Translations under genes and position numbers: made by a program | Shown here: piece after piece, positions 44,033 through 53,338 of the stretch | How positions within the stretch are numbered: position 1 is the first letter of the stretch | Layout of the letters: each line of letters opens with the position of its first letter | The notes under the pieces: generated by a model | What the model was told of the DNA's origin: nothing | What the model saw: the letters and a program-made list of their open reading frames with translations, nothing else | The model's database searches: none | DNA from: Betaproteobacteria bacterium | GTDB taxonomy: Bacteria; Pseudomonadota; Gammaproteobacteria; Burkholderiales; SG8-39 | Length of the DNA: 64,000 nt | Reading direction: 5' to 3' | Assembly: GCA_947476535.1 (NCBI GenBank) | Contig: CANJRC010000003.1 | Coordinates: forward strand, 1-64,000

Positions 44033-45133
44033 ATGAAACGCAGATCTTTTCTGAAAACGGCCGCCGCATTGCCGGCGCTATCCACCGTCGGAACTTATGG
44101 ACTTGGCCGTTCCGCATACGCCGCCGCCGAGCCCTGGGCCAACGGCACCGAGTGGAAACTGTTCGAGGTCACCACGCGGGTCGAACTGACCGCCGCCGAC
44201 AGCGCGGGGCGCGCCTGGATTCCGTTGCCTTCGGTGCTGAGCGATTATTCGCGCCCCTTGAGCAATGACTGGACGAGCAACGTCAAGACGCAACAGCTGC
44301 ATGATGCGCATTACGGCTCTACTGCCATGCTGTATGCGGAGTGGAACCAGGGGGGGGAGCGCCCCTTTGTGGAGGTCAGTAGCCGCATCCTGACACGTGA
44401 TCGCGCCGTGGACCTCTCCAGACCAAGGCGCTTCGAGAAGGAAAGCGCCGTGGACCTTGCCGAATACCTCAAGGCCACCGAACTCCTGCCGACAGACGGC
44501 ATCGTCAAGTCAACCGCGCTCAAAGCCGTAGGCAAGGCGAACACAGACGTGGCCAAGTCGCGCGCCATCTACGAATGGATCGTCGACAACACCTTTCGCG
44601 ACCCTAAGACGCGCGGCTGCGGCCAGGGCGACATCAAGGCGATGCTCCAGACCGGGAACCTCAGCGGCAAGTGCGCGGACCTCAATGCCTTGTTCGTCGG
44701 CATGGCGCGTTCCGTCGGCATCCCGGCGCGCGATGTCTACGGCCTGCGGATAAATCCCTCGCAGTGGGGCTATCGCAGCATGAGCGCTTCGGGCAACGTG
44801 ACGCGCGCCCAGCATTGCCGGGCCGAGTTCTACAGCGCATCGCACGGCTGGGTGCCGGTAGATCCGGCCGACGTACGCAAAGTCATCCTCGAGGAGCCGC
44901 CGGGCAACCTCCAAGTGACCGACGCCAAGGTGAAGCTCGCACGCGAAAAACTCTTTGGCGCCTGGGAAATGAACTGGCTGCCGTACAACACATCGCACGA
45001 CATCAAGCTGCCCAACAGCAAGGGTGCCCCGCTTGGCTTCCTGATGTATCCGCAGGTCGAAACAGCGTCCGCGCGCAAGGACCCCTACGACCCGGACAAC
45101 TTCAAGTACACCATCACGGCCAAGGCGGCCTGA
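44033..45133 (+). CDS. Tat-exported transglutaminase-like protein
   Basis: 366 residues. The N-terminus MKRRSFLKTAAALPALSTVG is a twin-arginine signal (RRSFLK), cut near AYA before AAEPW. The transglutaminase core holds SGKCADLNALFVGMARSVGI (Cys214), QHCRAEF (His261) and WVPVDPAD (Asp277), so the catalytic triad of the papain-like fold is present. Such bacterial proteins are usually peptidases or of unknown activity. The ATG of the following thioredoxin-like gene comes two bases after the stop. The start at 44033 is chosen because the Tat signal begins there. Confidence 0.88.
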   Translation: MKRRSFLKTAAALPALSTVGTYGLGRSAYAAAEPWANGTEWKLFEVTTRVELTAADSAGRAWIPLPSVLSDYSRPLSNDWTSNVKTQQLHDAHYGSTAMLYAEWNQGGERPFVEVSSRILTRDRAVDLSRPRRFEKESAVDLAEYLKATELLPTDGIVKSTALKAVGKANTDVAKSRAIYEWIVDNTFRDPKTRGCGQGDIKAMLQTGNLSGKCADLNALFVGMARSVGIPARDVYGLRINPSQWGYRSMSASGNVTRAQHCRAEFYSASHGWVPVDPADVRKVILEEPPGNLQVTDAKVKLAREKLFGAWEMNWLPYNTSHDIKLPNSKGAPLGFLMYPQVETASARKDPYDPDNFKYTITAKAA

Positions 45134-45135
45134 AC

Positions 45136-45717
45136 ATGCCGCCCGCCCCCCTCGGTGCGCCAGTCGGTGCGCGCCGCAGGGCGCTCGCCCGCCTCGGCGC
45201 AGCGGGGCTCTCGCTGCTGCTTCCCTGCGGCGCTGCCTTTGCAAAGGCAGCGCCAGCAAGGTTTGCGAAGTGGAAGGGAGGCGCAACGCCGCCCCTCGTG
45301 CTCAATGATCGCAAAGGCAGGGATTACGACCTGGCGAGTTACCGCGGCAAGCTCGTGCTGGTGAATTTCTGGGCCACCTGGTGCGAGCCCTGTCGCGAGG
45401 AAATGCCCTCGCTGGAAGAGTTGCAGGAACGCTACAAGGGCCGCCCGCTGGTGGTCCTGACCGTGAACATGGAGGAGTCGGATGCCAAGGTCGCGCGCTT
45501 CATGGAGTCCACCTTGCTACAGGCCGACAGCCTGATCGTTCTTTACGACCGATTCGGCACCGTCGCCAAAGCCTGGAAGGCGCGCCTCTTGCCAGTGACT
45601 TTTCTTGTGGGTGCCGATGGGCGCATGCGCGCGAGCCTCCTAGGCACTGCCGACTGGACCTCGCCTGAAGTGCTTGCGCAGATCGACAGTTTCATGCCCG
45701 GGAAAGCGGCCCGATAA
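45136..45717 (+). CDS. TlpA-like periplasmic thioredoxin
   Basis: 193 residues. An arginine-rich N-terminus and hydrophobic stretch (ARLGAAGLSLLLPCGAAFAK) serve as signal peptide or anchor; the RRALARLGAAG part could even be a Tat-like signal. The AhpC/TSA-Redoxin domain has VNFWATWCEPCREEMPSLEE with Cys83 and Cys86, and the cis-proline in LLPVTFLVGADG. TlpA-type proteins reduce or protect periplasmic disulfides. Two bases behind the transglutaminase-like gene, so the two are surely co-translated; it may keep that enzyme's active cysteine reduced (inference). Confidence 0.9.
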   Translation: MPPAPLGAPVGARRRALARLGAAGLSLLLPCGAAFAKAAPARFAKWKGGATPPLVLNDRKGRDYDLASYRGKLVLVNFWATWCEPCREEMPSLEELQERYKGRPLVVLTVNMEESDAKVARFMESTLLQADSLIVLYDRFGTVAKAWKARLLPVTFLVGADGRMRASLLGTADWTSPEVLAQIDSFMPGKAAR

Positions 45718-45823
45718 TCGCCGACCGTCGCACCGGACCGGCGCTGCCAAGCACAGCAGCCCCCAACACCGTTACAGCGCACCGTAGAATGTCGCCAACC
45801 AACCGGTTCGGGGAAAGCAGGCC

Positions 45824-46900
45824 GTGAAGCATGACAATGTGGTGAACGTAGCGCAAATCGATGATTTCGACGAGATCATCGACGTGCGCTCACCCGCGGA
45901 GTACGCGCTGGATCGCGTGCCCGGAGCGGTCAACTATCCTGTTCTCAACAACGAGCAGCGCGTGCGCATCGGCACCCTCTACAAACAGGTTTCGCCCTTC
46001 GAGGCGCGCAAGCTCGGCGCAGCCCTCGTCGCGCGCAACATCGCGGATCACATCGAGAATACCTTTCTCTCGCGCGGCAGCAACTGGCAGCCGCTCGTGT
46101 ATTGCTGGCGCGGCGGCAAACGCTCGGGCGCCATGGCGCAGGTCATGCGCGACATCGGCTGGCGGGTAGCCATCCTCGATGGCGGTTACCAGGGCTACCG
46201 TCGCGACATCCTCGCTCAACTTGACGCCCTGCCCGCGCGACTCGCGTTTCGTGTCATCTGCGGCCCCACGGGTAGCGGCAAGAGCAGCCTTTTGCGCGCG
46301 CTCGCCGCCCAGGGCGCCCAGGTGCTCGACCTGGAAGCGCTGGCCTGCCATCGCGGGTCGGTGCTGGGCGGGCTGCCCGGCGAACCGCAACCGACCCAGA
46401 AATGGTTCGACAGCCAGATCTGGAACGCATTGCGGCAATTCGATCCCGCCCGCCCGATCTGGGTGGAGGCGGAAAGCCGCAAGATCGGCGTGCTGCAGGT
46501 GCCCGAGCAGCTGTTGATCCGCATCCGTGCATCCCAGGCCACCCTCATCGATGCGCCGATTGCGGCAAGGGTGGAGCTGCTGATCCGAGAATACCCGCAC
46601 ATGCTTGCCGATCCTGCGTGGCTGAAGGCGCGCCTGGCGCAACTTTCGCGACTGCAATCGCATGAGACGATCGAGCGCTGGATGGCGCAGATCGACGCCA
46701 AAGCCTGGGAGCATCTCGTGCTCGACTTGCTGGTGAATCACTACGACCCGCTCTACCAGCGCTCCATGCACAAGAGTTATCCGTCGATCGACAGCGCTCC
46801 CGTCATCCGCCCGACACAGCTCGATATGCAGTCAGTCGCCGAATGCGCAAGGCAACTGTGCGCAGCCGATGAACCGGTGCTGGCAGGCGCCGGCACGTAA
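45824..46900 (+). CDS. mnmH: tRNA 2-selenouridine synthase
   Basis: Replaces sulfur by selenium (through a geranylated intermediate) at the wobble uridine of some tRNAs. 358 residues. The rhodanese domain carries the catalytic Cys94 in LVYCWRGGKRSG; the second domain has the P-loop GPTGSGKS at residues 147-154. GTG start at 45824 preceded by GGGGAAAG. It needs selenophosphate from SelD, not present in the window. Converges on the deacetylase-like gene. Confidence 0.95.
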   Translation: MKHDNVVNVAQIDDFDEIIDVRSPAEYALDRVPGAVNYPVLNNEQRVRIGTLYKQVSPFEARKLGAALVARNIADHIENTFLSRGSNWQPLVYCWRGGKRSGAMAQVMRDIGWRVAILDGGYQGYRRDILAQLDALPARLAFRVICGPTGSGKSSLLRALAAQGAQVLDLEALACHRGSVLGGLPGEPQPTQKWFDSQIWNALRQFDPARPIWVEAESRKIGVLQVPEQLLIRIRASQATLIDAPIAARVELLIREYPHMLADPAWLKARLAQLSRLQSHETIERWMAQIDAKAWEHLVLDLLVNHYDPLYQRSMHKSYPSIDSAPVIRPTQLDMQSVAECARQLCAADEPVLAGAGT

Positions 46901-46917
46901 GGGCTCATTTCACAATT

Positions 46918-46934
46918 GAGGGGATACTCCCCTC
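46918..46934. terminator. hairpin downstream of mnmH
   Basis: GAGGGGA-TAC-TCCCCTC, a perfect 7-bp stem with a 3-base loop, 18 bases after the mnmH stop, in the convergent gap to the histone-deacetylase-like gene. There is no clear T tract, so factor-independent termination is only probable. Confidence 0.4.
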
Positions 46935-46970
46935 CCCCTACTTCAGCGGCCATTTTGGCAATTCTGAAAT

Positions 46971-46985
46971 AGCCTCTAAGAGGCT
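46971..46985. terminator. second hairpin in the convergent mnmH / deacetylase gap
   Basis: AGCCTC-TAA-GAGGCT, a perfect 6-bp stem, ends four bases from the stop of the minus-strand deacetylase-like gene. Together with the hairpin at 46918 it could end transcription from both sides. Confidence 0.4.
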
Positions 46986-46988
46986 GAC

Positions 46989-47912
46989 CTAGAACCCGCC
47001 CAACGCCCTTAGGTGCGCAACGACGCTGCGGCCCAGCGCCGACAAGGCATACCCGCCTTCCAGCATAGAAACGATGCGGCCTTGCGCATGGGTGTCGGCA
47101 ATTCGCTTGATCTCGGTACTGACCCACGCGTAATCGGCTTCGGTCAGGCGCAGCATGGCCATGTCGTCCTCACGGTGTGCGTCGAAGCCCGCCGACACGA
47201 AAATCATCTCGGGACGAAACGCCTCGAGTCGCGGCAGGCAGACCTGCTCGAAGGCATCGCGAAAGCCGACGCCATCGGTGCCGGCGCGCAGGGGCACGCT
47301 CGCCATGTTGTCTGCCACAGTACCGGTGCCGCTGTAGGGATAATACGGGTGCTGGAAGGTCCCGGTCATGAGCACGCGCTCATCATAGGAGAAGATGTCT
47401 TCCGTACCATTGCCGTGGTGGACATCGAAATCGACGATCGCCACGCGCTTGAGTCCGTGCACCTCCAGCGCATGGCGCGCGGCGATCGCGACGTTGTTGA
47501 AGAAACAAAAGCCCATGGCGCGCTCGCGGCAGGCATGGTGGCCGGGCGGACGCACCGCGCAAAAGGCCGCATCCGCCTCGCCACGCATCACCAGGTCGGT
47601 CGCAAATACGCCCGCGCCAGCCGCGCGCAGCGCCGCCTGCAAGGTGCCAGGGCTCATTGCGGTATCGGGATCCAGGTGTACCACACCTTGCGCAGGCGAA
47701 GCCGCGCGGACGCTGTCGATGTAGGACTGCGGATGCACCCTGGCGATCGAAGCGTCAGTCGCCAACGGCGCCTCGTGCGGATCGAGAAGAACCGAAAGGC
47801 CCGATGCGATGAGCTGGTCCTCCACTGCGGCGAGCCGCTCAGGGCACTCAGGGTGCCCTTCCCCCATGTTGTGCCCGCGGCAATCGGCATGGCTGATGAA
47901 TGCAAGTGTCAT
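46989..47912 (-). CDS. histone deacetylase family protein
   Basis: 307 residues from [20 protein letters not shown]. Zinc-dependent deacetylase fold: HPECPERL at the N-terminus, [20 protein letters not shown] with paired histidines (125, 126), [15 protein letters not shown] with metal ligands, and LEGGY near the C-terminus. Bacterial members act on acetylpolyamines, acetoin-related substrates or acetyl-lysine; the substrate cannot be told. The frame extends to 47957, but conservation begins at 47912. It is divergent from moxR. Confidence 0.92.
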   Translation of the reverse strand: MTLAFISHADCRGHNMGEGHPECPERLAAVEDQLIASGLSVLLDPHEAPLATDASIARVHPQSYIDSVRAASPAQGVVHLDPDTAMSPGTLQAALRAAGAGVFATDLVMRGEADAAFCAVRPPGHHACRERAMGFCFFNNVAIAARHALEVHGLKRVAIVDFDVHHGNGTEDIFSYDERVLMTGTFQHPYYPYSGTGTVADNMASVPLRAGTDGVGFRDAFEQVCLPRLEAFRPEMIFVSAGFDAHREDDMAMLRLTEADYAWVSTEIKRIADTHAQGRIVSMLEGGYALSALGRSVVAHLRALGGF

Positions 47913-48060
47913 GAATGGTAGCGAAGAACCGGTTTTATTCCACGAAAGGCGTCTCAACTGAAAATATTTTCAGTGGCCCAGGAGCCCAATCATGATACGG
48001 GAATCCGCTACACTTGCGGCCAGCCAGCAGGCTCATCTACAGGTCGGATCACGCTCATCA

Positions 48061-48981
48061 ATGGCCCTTTCATCACTGCAAAATGTCATCACTCAGGCCG
48101 GCAAGGTCGTACTCGGCAAGGAGCACCAGATCCGGCTCGCGCTGGCCTGCCTGCTCGCGCGCGGCCACTTGCTCATCGAAGATCTTCCGGGCGTTGGAAA
48201 AACCACGCTCGCGCATGTGCTGGCGCGCCTGCTTGGACTGAACTTCCATCGCATCCAGTTCACCAGCGACATGCTGCCGGCGGACATCATCGGCGTATCG
48301 GTGTATGAGCGCGACACGGGCACCTTCAAATTTCATCCCGGCCCGATCTTCTCCCAGCTGATCCTTGCCGATGAAGTCAATCGCGCCACACCCAAGACGC
48401 AGTCGGCGCTGCTCGAAGCCATGGAAGAACACCAGGTAACGGCAGAAGGCGAGACGCGCCCACTACCCGAGCCGTTCTTCGTCATCGCCACCCAGAACCC
48501 GTCGCACCAGGTAGGCACCTTCGCGCTGCCCGAATCCCAGCTGGACCGCTTCCTGATGCGCATTGAGCTCGGCTATCCGGATCGTGAGGCCGAGCGTGCG
48601 CTGTTGCAGGGCGTCGAACGCCGCGACATGATTGGCGGCCTCACCCCATGCCTCACACCCGACCAACTCACGAAGCTGCAATCGATGGTGCGCAACGTCC
48701 ACGCCGCCCCGGCGCTGCTCGACTACATCCAGGCGCTCATCGAGCAATCGCGCCGCTCGCCCGACTACGCCAACGGGCTCTCGCCCCGCGCGGCGCTCGG
48801 GCTGCTGGCATCGTCACGCGCCTGGGCGCTACTCGAGGGCCGCGACAGCGTGCTGCCGGAAGACATCCAGGCGGTGCTGCCGGGAATTGCCGGCCACCGC
48901 CTGCGCCCTGTGCACGACGGCCTGCGGCGCTCGAGCAGCGACACCGCCGCCGGGCTGATTACCGCAGTTACCATCCCATGA
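48061..48981 (+). CDS. MoxR-family AAA ATPase
   Basis: 306 residues. Walker A GVGKTT (residues 44-49) in IEDLPGVGKTTLAHVLA, Walker B LILADEVNRATPKTQSALLE, sensor 1 FFVIATQNPSHQVGTF, and the C-terminal lid LSPRAALGLLASSRAWA. MoxR ATPases act as chaperones for partner proteins, typically encoded next to DUF58 genes, as here. The start at 48061 follows the family; the frame opens at 47992. It heads a three-gene set with the DUF58 and transglutaminase genes. Confidence 0.94.
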   Translation: MALSSLQNVITQAGKVVLGKEHQIRLALACLLARGHLLIEDLPGVGKTTLAHVLARLLGLNFHRIQFTSDMLPADIIGVSVYERDTGTFKFHPGPIFSQLILADEVNRATPKTQSALLEAMEEHQVTAEGETRPLPEPFFVIATQNPSHQVGTFALPESQLDRFLMRIELGYPDREAERALLQGVERRDMIGGLTPCLTPDQLTKLQSMVRNVHAAPALLDYIQALIEQSRRSPDYANGLSPRAALGLLASSRAWALLEGRDSVLPEDIQAVLPGIAGHRLRPVHDGLRRSSSDTAAGLITAVTIP

Positions 48982-49061
48982 ACCGACGGCACTCCTGACA
49001 CCCGGCAAACGAATCTACGCATACGCCCGCTCGAGAACACGACAGCCCACAGGCCCCCTCC

Positions 49062-50042
49062 ATGCTGCAGCGCGTCCTGCAACCGTTGCGCAAGTACTCG
49101 CGAATTTACGACTTCGCCCAGTGGTTCTACCGGCGCCATGCGCCAGAACCGGGGACCATCGTGCTTACGCAACGCCGCGTGTATGTGCTGCCGAGCCGCC
49201 AGGGTCTGGTATTCGGCACGTCGATGGTGGTGATGCTGATCGGTTCCATCAATTACAACCTGAGTCTTGGCTACGTGCTCACCTTCCTCTTGACCGGAAT
49301 GGGCGTGGTGTCGATCCTGCACACCTTTCGCAACCTGGCCCGCCTCGCCGTGAGTCCCGGCCGCGTCGATCCGGTATTCGCGGGCGAAGTAGCGCAGTTT
49401 CACGTGCATATCGAGAATCCGGACAGGCACGACCGTTTCAGCCTCGTTCTCACCTGTAAGGGCGAGATGGTGAGCTGCGACATCCCCGCGCAACGCGTGG
49501 GCGTGGTGGTCATACGGCAGCGCGCGCAAAAGCGCGGCTGGATGCCACTCGAACGCGTGACCCTGGAGACGCGCTACCCGCTCGGGCTCACGCGCGCCTG
49601 GAGCTATGTGCGGCCGGAGATGCGTGCCCTGGTCTATCCCACGCCGGATGACGCGCTCCTGCCAATGCCGCAAGCACGCCCCGAGGCAGGCGATGCGATT
49701 TCGGTGGGCTCGGGGAGCGACGACTTCTTCGGACTGCGCACCTACCAGCCCAGCGACTCGCCGCGGCACGTGGCCTGGAAAGCCGCCGCCCGCACCGACA
49801 CGCCGCTGACCAAGGTGTTCATCGGCCGCGCGGCCTCGGAGCTGTGGTTCGATTTCGACGACATGCCGCAGGGTTTCGACACCGAAGCAAGGCTGTCGCG
49901 GCTCAGCCGCTGGGTGCTGCTCGCGACACAAAGCGGCGCGCGCTATGGCTTGCGTCTGCCGGGCACGCAGATCCCCCTGGGTGATGGCGAGGGGCATCGC
50001 GAGGCGTGCCTGCGGACACTGGCGCTGTTCGAGCGCGCATAG
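49062..50042 (+). CDS. DUF58 domain membrane protein
   Basis: 326 residues. Two hydrophobic helices (about 45-85: GLVFGTSMVVMLIGSINY and the following LTFLLTGMGVVSIL) precede a cytoplasmic or periplasmic domain. The DUF58 motif is SDDFFGLRTYQPSDSPRHVA with WKAAARTDTPLTKVF. Typical partner of MoxR; a VWA-like fold is known in relatives. Function not established. 80 bases separate it from moxR and 19 from the following gene. Confidence 0.9.
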   Translation: MLQRVLQPLRKYSRIYDFAQWFYRRHAPEPGTIVLTQRRVYVLPSRQGLVFGTSMVVMLIGSINYNLSLGYVLTFLLTGMGVVSILHTFRNLARLAVSPGRVDPVFAGEVAQFHVHIENPDRHDRFSLVLTCKGEMVSCDIPAQRVGVVVIRQRAQKRGWMPLERVTLETRYPLGLTRAWSYVRPEMRALVYPTPDDALLPMPQARPEAGDAISVGSGSDDFFGLRTYQPSDSPRHVAWKAAARTDTPLTKVFIGRAASELWFDFDDMPQGFDTEARLSRLSRWVLLATQSGARYGLRLPGTQIPLGDGEGHREACLRTLALFERA

Positions 50043-50061
50043 GCGAGTCCACTGCAACGAC

Positions 50062-52011
50062 ATGCAAAAGCCCATTGACCTTCCGATCCATCGCTTCAGC
50101 GACATGGCGCTGCTGCTGGCCGGCCTCGCGCTGTCGGCGGCGCCGCACGCGGCGCGCCTGTCGTGGTGGGTGTCGGGCGCCGCGATGCTGTTTTTTTCCT
50201 GGCGACTGTTCATTGCCTGGCGCCATCGCGCCCTGCCGCCGCGCTGGCTACTGCTAGTGCTCACCGTGGCGGGCATGGTCGGCGTGTACCTCACGTTTCG
50301 CACCATCTTCGGCCGCGATGCGGGCGTCACGCTGCTGGTGTTGCTGTTGTCGCTGAAGCTGATGGAAATGCGCGCCCCGCGCGATGTCTTCGTGGTGGTG
50401 TTCCTGTCGTACTTTCTCGCCCTCACCAACTTTTTCTATTCGCAGACCATTCCGACGGCAACGCTCATGCTCGCCACTGTCCTGCTGGTGACCGCGAGCC
50501 TGTCGGGCGCATCAGCACCATCGCGCCCCATGGCGGCCAACCTTCGCACCGCGGGCAGCCTGCTGCTGCAGGCAAGCCCGGTGATGCTGCTGCTATTCTT
50601 TCTGTTCCCCCGCGTGCAAGGGCCATTGTGGGGCGTGCCGCAGGACGCGTACTCCGGCGTCACGGGCCTCTCGGACAGCATGTCGCCCGGATCGCTCAGC
50701 CGCCTGTCCACATCGGACGCCATCGCATTCCGCGTGAAGTTCCAGGGCGAGGCGCCGCCCCGGGGCACGATGTATTGGCGCGGGCCGGTGTTCTGGGATT
50801 TCGACGGCCGGACCTGGCGGCCGGGCGGCGGCAGGCTGCGACCGTCACTGCGCTTCGAAGCCTTCGGCAAGCCCGTCGATTACGAAGTCACGCTCGAGCC
50901 GCACAATTTTTTCTGGCTGTTCGGGCTCGACCTGCCGGCCAGTTCACCGCCTAATGCCCGATTTACGAGCGATTACCAGATGCTCTCCATACAGGCGGTG
51001 CGCACGCGCATCCGATACGACCTGCGCTCCTATACGGAATACCGCACTTCGGACGGTAACGGCGAGGAGGAGATAGCCTCTGCCACGCGACTGCCGGGCA
51101 ACCTAAATCCGCGCGCCCGCGGCCTGGGGCGCGAATGGCGCCGCGCGCTCGGCAGCGACGAGGCCATCCTGCGCCAGGCGATCGAGTACATCCGTTCCGG
51201 AGGCTTCGAGTACACGCTGCAGCCGCCGCTGTTGCAGCAGAACACGGTAGACGAGTTCCTCTTCGACACCAAGAAGGGTTTTTGCGAGCATTTTTCCGGC
51301 GCATTTACGTTTCTCATGCGCGCGGCTGGCGTTCCCGCACGCGTGGTGACGGGCTATCAGGGAGGAGACCTGAACCCGGTCGATGATTACCACATCGTTC
51401 GACAGTCCGATGCCCACGCCTGGTCGGAAGTCTATTTGCAAGGCCGGGGCTGGGTACGTGTCGATCCAACCGCCGTCGTCGTTCCCTCCCGCATCGAATC
51501 CGGTCTGGCTTCTTCCGTGCCGCAGAACACCGTTCCATTGATCATGCGTGAGGAACTCGCGTGGCTGCGTGGCATGCGCTACAACTGGGATGCGCTCGCA
51601 AACAAATGGAACCAGTGGGTGCTGGGCTACAACCCGGACCGACAGCGCGACATGCTGAGCAAGCTCGGAGTGTCTCAGCCGAACTGGCAGAACCTAGCGC
51701 AGCTGATGTTCTGGAGCGTGGCCGTCGTCCTCGGACTGATGGCGGCATGGCTGCTTTGGAAATTCCGCAACCACGACCCGGTGCAGGCGGCCTGGTTGTC
51801 ATTCTGCGAGAAGCTCGCGCGCAAGGGCATGGCCCGGCGCCCGGATGAAGGCCCGATCGATTTCGCCGCTCGCATTGCTCCCGCGCTTCCCGACACGGCA
51901 GGTGCCGCGCGGGAGATCGCGAATCTGTATGCCGCGCTGCGCTACGGTCGCACGCCCTCCGCCGACGGGGTCGCTCGATTGCGCCGCGCAGTGGGCGCAT
52001 TCAAGATATGA
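50062..52011 (+). CDS. TgpA-like membrane transglutaminase (DUF3488)
   Basis: 649 residues. The N-terminal part (about 15-190) has five or six membrane helices (DUF3488). The periplasmic transglutaminase domain contains KGFCEHFSGAFTFLMRAAGV (Cys408), SDAHAWSEVYLQGRGW (His452) and RVDPTAVV (Asp). One more membrane helix lies near 560-580, followed by a DUF4129-like tail. TgpA of Pseudomonas is essential and linked to cell-envelope function. The start is at ATG 50062, 19 bases past the DUF58 gene; the frame runs back to 49945 inside that gene. Confidence 0.92.
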   Translation: MQKPIDLPIHRFSDMALLLAGLALSAAPHAARLSWWVSGAAMLFFSWRLFIAWRHRALPPRWLLLVLTVAGMVGVYLTFRTIFGRDAGVTLLVLLLSLKLMEMRAPRDVFVVVFLSYFLALTNFFYSQTIPTATLMLATVLLVTASLSGASAPSRPMAANLRTAGSLLLQASPVMLLLFFLFPRVQGPLWGVPQDAYSGVTGLSDSMSPGSLSRLSTSDAIAFRVKFQGEAPPRGTMYWRGPVFWDFDGRTWRPGGGRLRPSLRFEAFGKPVDYEVTLEPHNFFWLFGLDLPASSPPNARFTSDYQMLSIQAVRTRIRYDLRSYTEYRTSDGNGEEEIASATRLPGNLNPRARGLGREWRRALGSDEAILRQAIEYIRSGGFEYTLQPPLLQQNTVDEFLFDTKKGFCEHFSGAFTFLMRAAGVPARVVTGYQGGDLNPVDDYHIVRQSDAHAWSEVYLQGRGWVRVDPTAVVVPSRIESGLASSVPQNTVPLIMREELAWLRGMRYNWDALANKWNQWVLGYNPDRQRDMLSKLGVSQPNWQNLAQLMFWSVAVVLGLMAAWLLWKFRNHDPVQAAWLSFCEKLARKGMARRPDEGPIDFAARIAPALPDTAGAAREIANLYAALRYGRTPSADGVARLRRAVGAFKI

Positions 52012-52066
52012 CGACGATCGTCAATGCGCGCGGTAGAATCCGCGCCATGCATGATCGGTACGAGCG

Positions 52067-53170
52067 TTGAAAACACCGAAAGCCTTGGCCCTGGCCGGAC
52101 TACTCGCCTTCATACAGGCCTATGCGCCGCCGCTCCTCGCCAGACCCGATCGGCCCCCAACACTCGTCCAACGTTACGCGAACCAACCCGCGGTTCGTCA
52201 GTTCATCGAGCAGATGGTCACGCAGCACGGCTTCGTGCGGCGCGAGTTGGAAGTGCTATTTCGCAAGGCCGTCTATCAACCGGAAATCATGCGCGCCATG
52301 ACGCCTCCCGCCGAGGCGCCCGCCCGCTCCTGGCAGGGGTACCGCGCGCTGTTCGTGAACCCCCTGCGCATTGAGGCCGGGCTCAGGTTTCGCGAACGCA
52401 ACGTAGCCATACTGCGGCGCGCGTCGGCGGAATTCGGGGTACCGGAAGAAATCATCCTCGCCATCATCGGTGTGGAAACGGTCTACGGCAGGAACATGGG
52501 GCGCTATCGCGTGATCGATGCCTTGGCCACACTGGCATTCGATTTTCCGCGACGCGCCGAATTCTTTCGCTCGGAGCTTGAGAACTTTCTGCTGTTCGCA
52601 CGTGAATCGAACCTCAACGTCCTATCCCTGCGCGGCTCATACGCCGGGGCCATCGGCATGCCGCAGTTCATGCCGGGCAGCTATCGGCGCTATGCCGTCG
52701 ATTACGATAGCGATGGGCGCACCGACCTGGTTGCAAGTCCTGCCGATGCCATTGGCAGCGTCGCAAACTTCCTCAAGAGTCATGGTTGGTCGCCCGGTCA
52801 ACCTGTGGCCTTCCAGGCCAGCGTAGAAGGCGATGACTGGAAGAGGTTGCTCGAAACCGGTGTCAAGCCGGCCTGGCGTATCGGTGACCTGCCTTCAATG
52901 GGAGTCCAGATCGCACCGCAGGCCCGCTCGAGCGTGCCTGCCGACACCCTGAGCACCCTGGTCGATCTGGAAACGGGCGGGCAGGCACTCGTTTTCTGGG
53001 TAGGCCTGCAAAATTTCTACACTCTAACTCGTTATAATCGTTCAACTTTCTACGCTATCGCGGTCCTGGAACTGGCCTCGGCCCTGAGGGACGCTTCTCC
53101 TGTTGACCCGGCATCCGTACCGCTTCCCTTAGCCGCCCCAGCGGCGGTTCCGTCGCAGCCATCCCCCTAG
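52067..53170 (+). CDS. mltB: membrane-bound lytic murein transglycosylase B
   Basis: 367 residues. Cleaves the glycan strands of peptidoglycan to 1,6-anhydro ends. The N-terminus is a signal peptide ending near LLARP with no lipobox cysteine, unlike E. coli MltB. The catalytic Glu137 is in IIGVETVYGRNMGRYRV; further family motifs are SYAGAIGMPQFMPGSYRRYA and DYDSDGRTDL. C-terminus is proline-rich. The start codon is TTG at 52067, which I could not back with a strong ribosome site. Placed 55 bases after tgpA. Confidence 0.92.
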   Translation: MKTPKALALAGLLAFIQAYAPPLLARPDRPPTLVQRYANQPAVRQFIEQMVTQHGFVRRELEVLFRKAVYQPEIMRAMTPPAEAPARSWQGYRALFVNPLRIEAGLRFRERNVAILRRASAEFGVPEEIILAIIGVETVYGRNMGRYRVIDALATLAFDFPRRAEFFRSELENFLLFARESNLNVLSLRGSYAGAIGMPQFMPGSYRRYAVDYDSDGRTDLVASPADAIGSVANFLKSHGWSPGQPVAFQASVEGDDWKRLLETGVKPAWRIGDLPSMGVQIAPQARSSVPADTLSTLVDLETGGQALVFWVGLQNFYTLTRYNRSTFYAIAVLELASALRDASPVDPASVPLPLAAPAAVPSQPSP

Positions 53171-53338
53171 CCAGGGCAGGCTGGCGCGACGCCCCCTTAA
53201 AGCGACCAATAAGACACGAAAACAGCAGAATAAGACTCCCTCTCATTGTGTTGCAAGCGCCTCGGTGGGCACCTAGAATCCGTAGGGAATTCTTGACGGT
53301 CAACAAACATCCAACCGAGAAGAACGCCGGGGCTGCTG

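Noticed and set aside
45890..46771. 293-codon open frame opposite mnmH
   Set aside because: No recognisable domain and fully antisense to a well-supported gene.
47013..47921. 302-codon open frame opposite the deacetylase-like gene
   Set aside because: Antisense shadow without motifs; the minus-strand gene has all zinc-site residues.
48765..50429. 554-codon open frame on the minus strand opposite moxR and DUF58
   Set aside because: Arg/His/Gln-rich product with no motifs; typical antisense shadow of G/C-ending codons. The plus-strand genes have clear family signatures.
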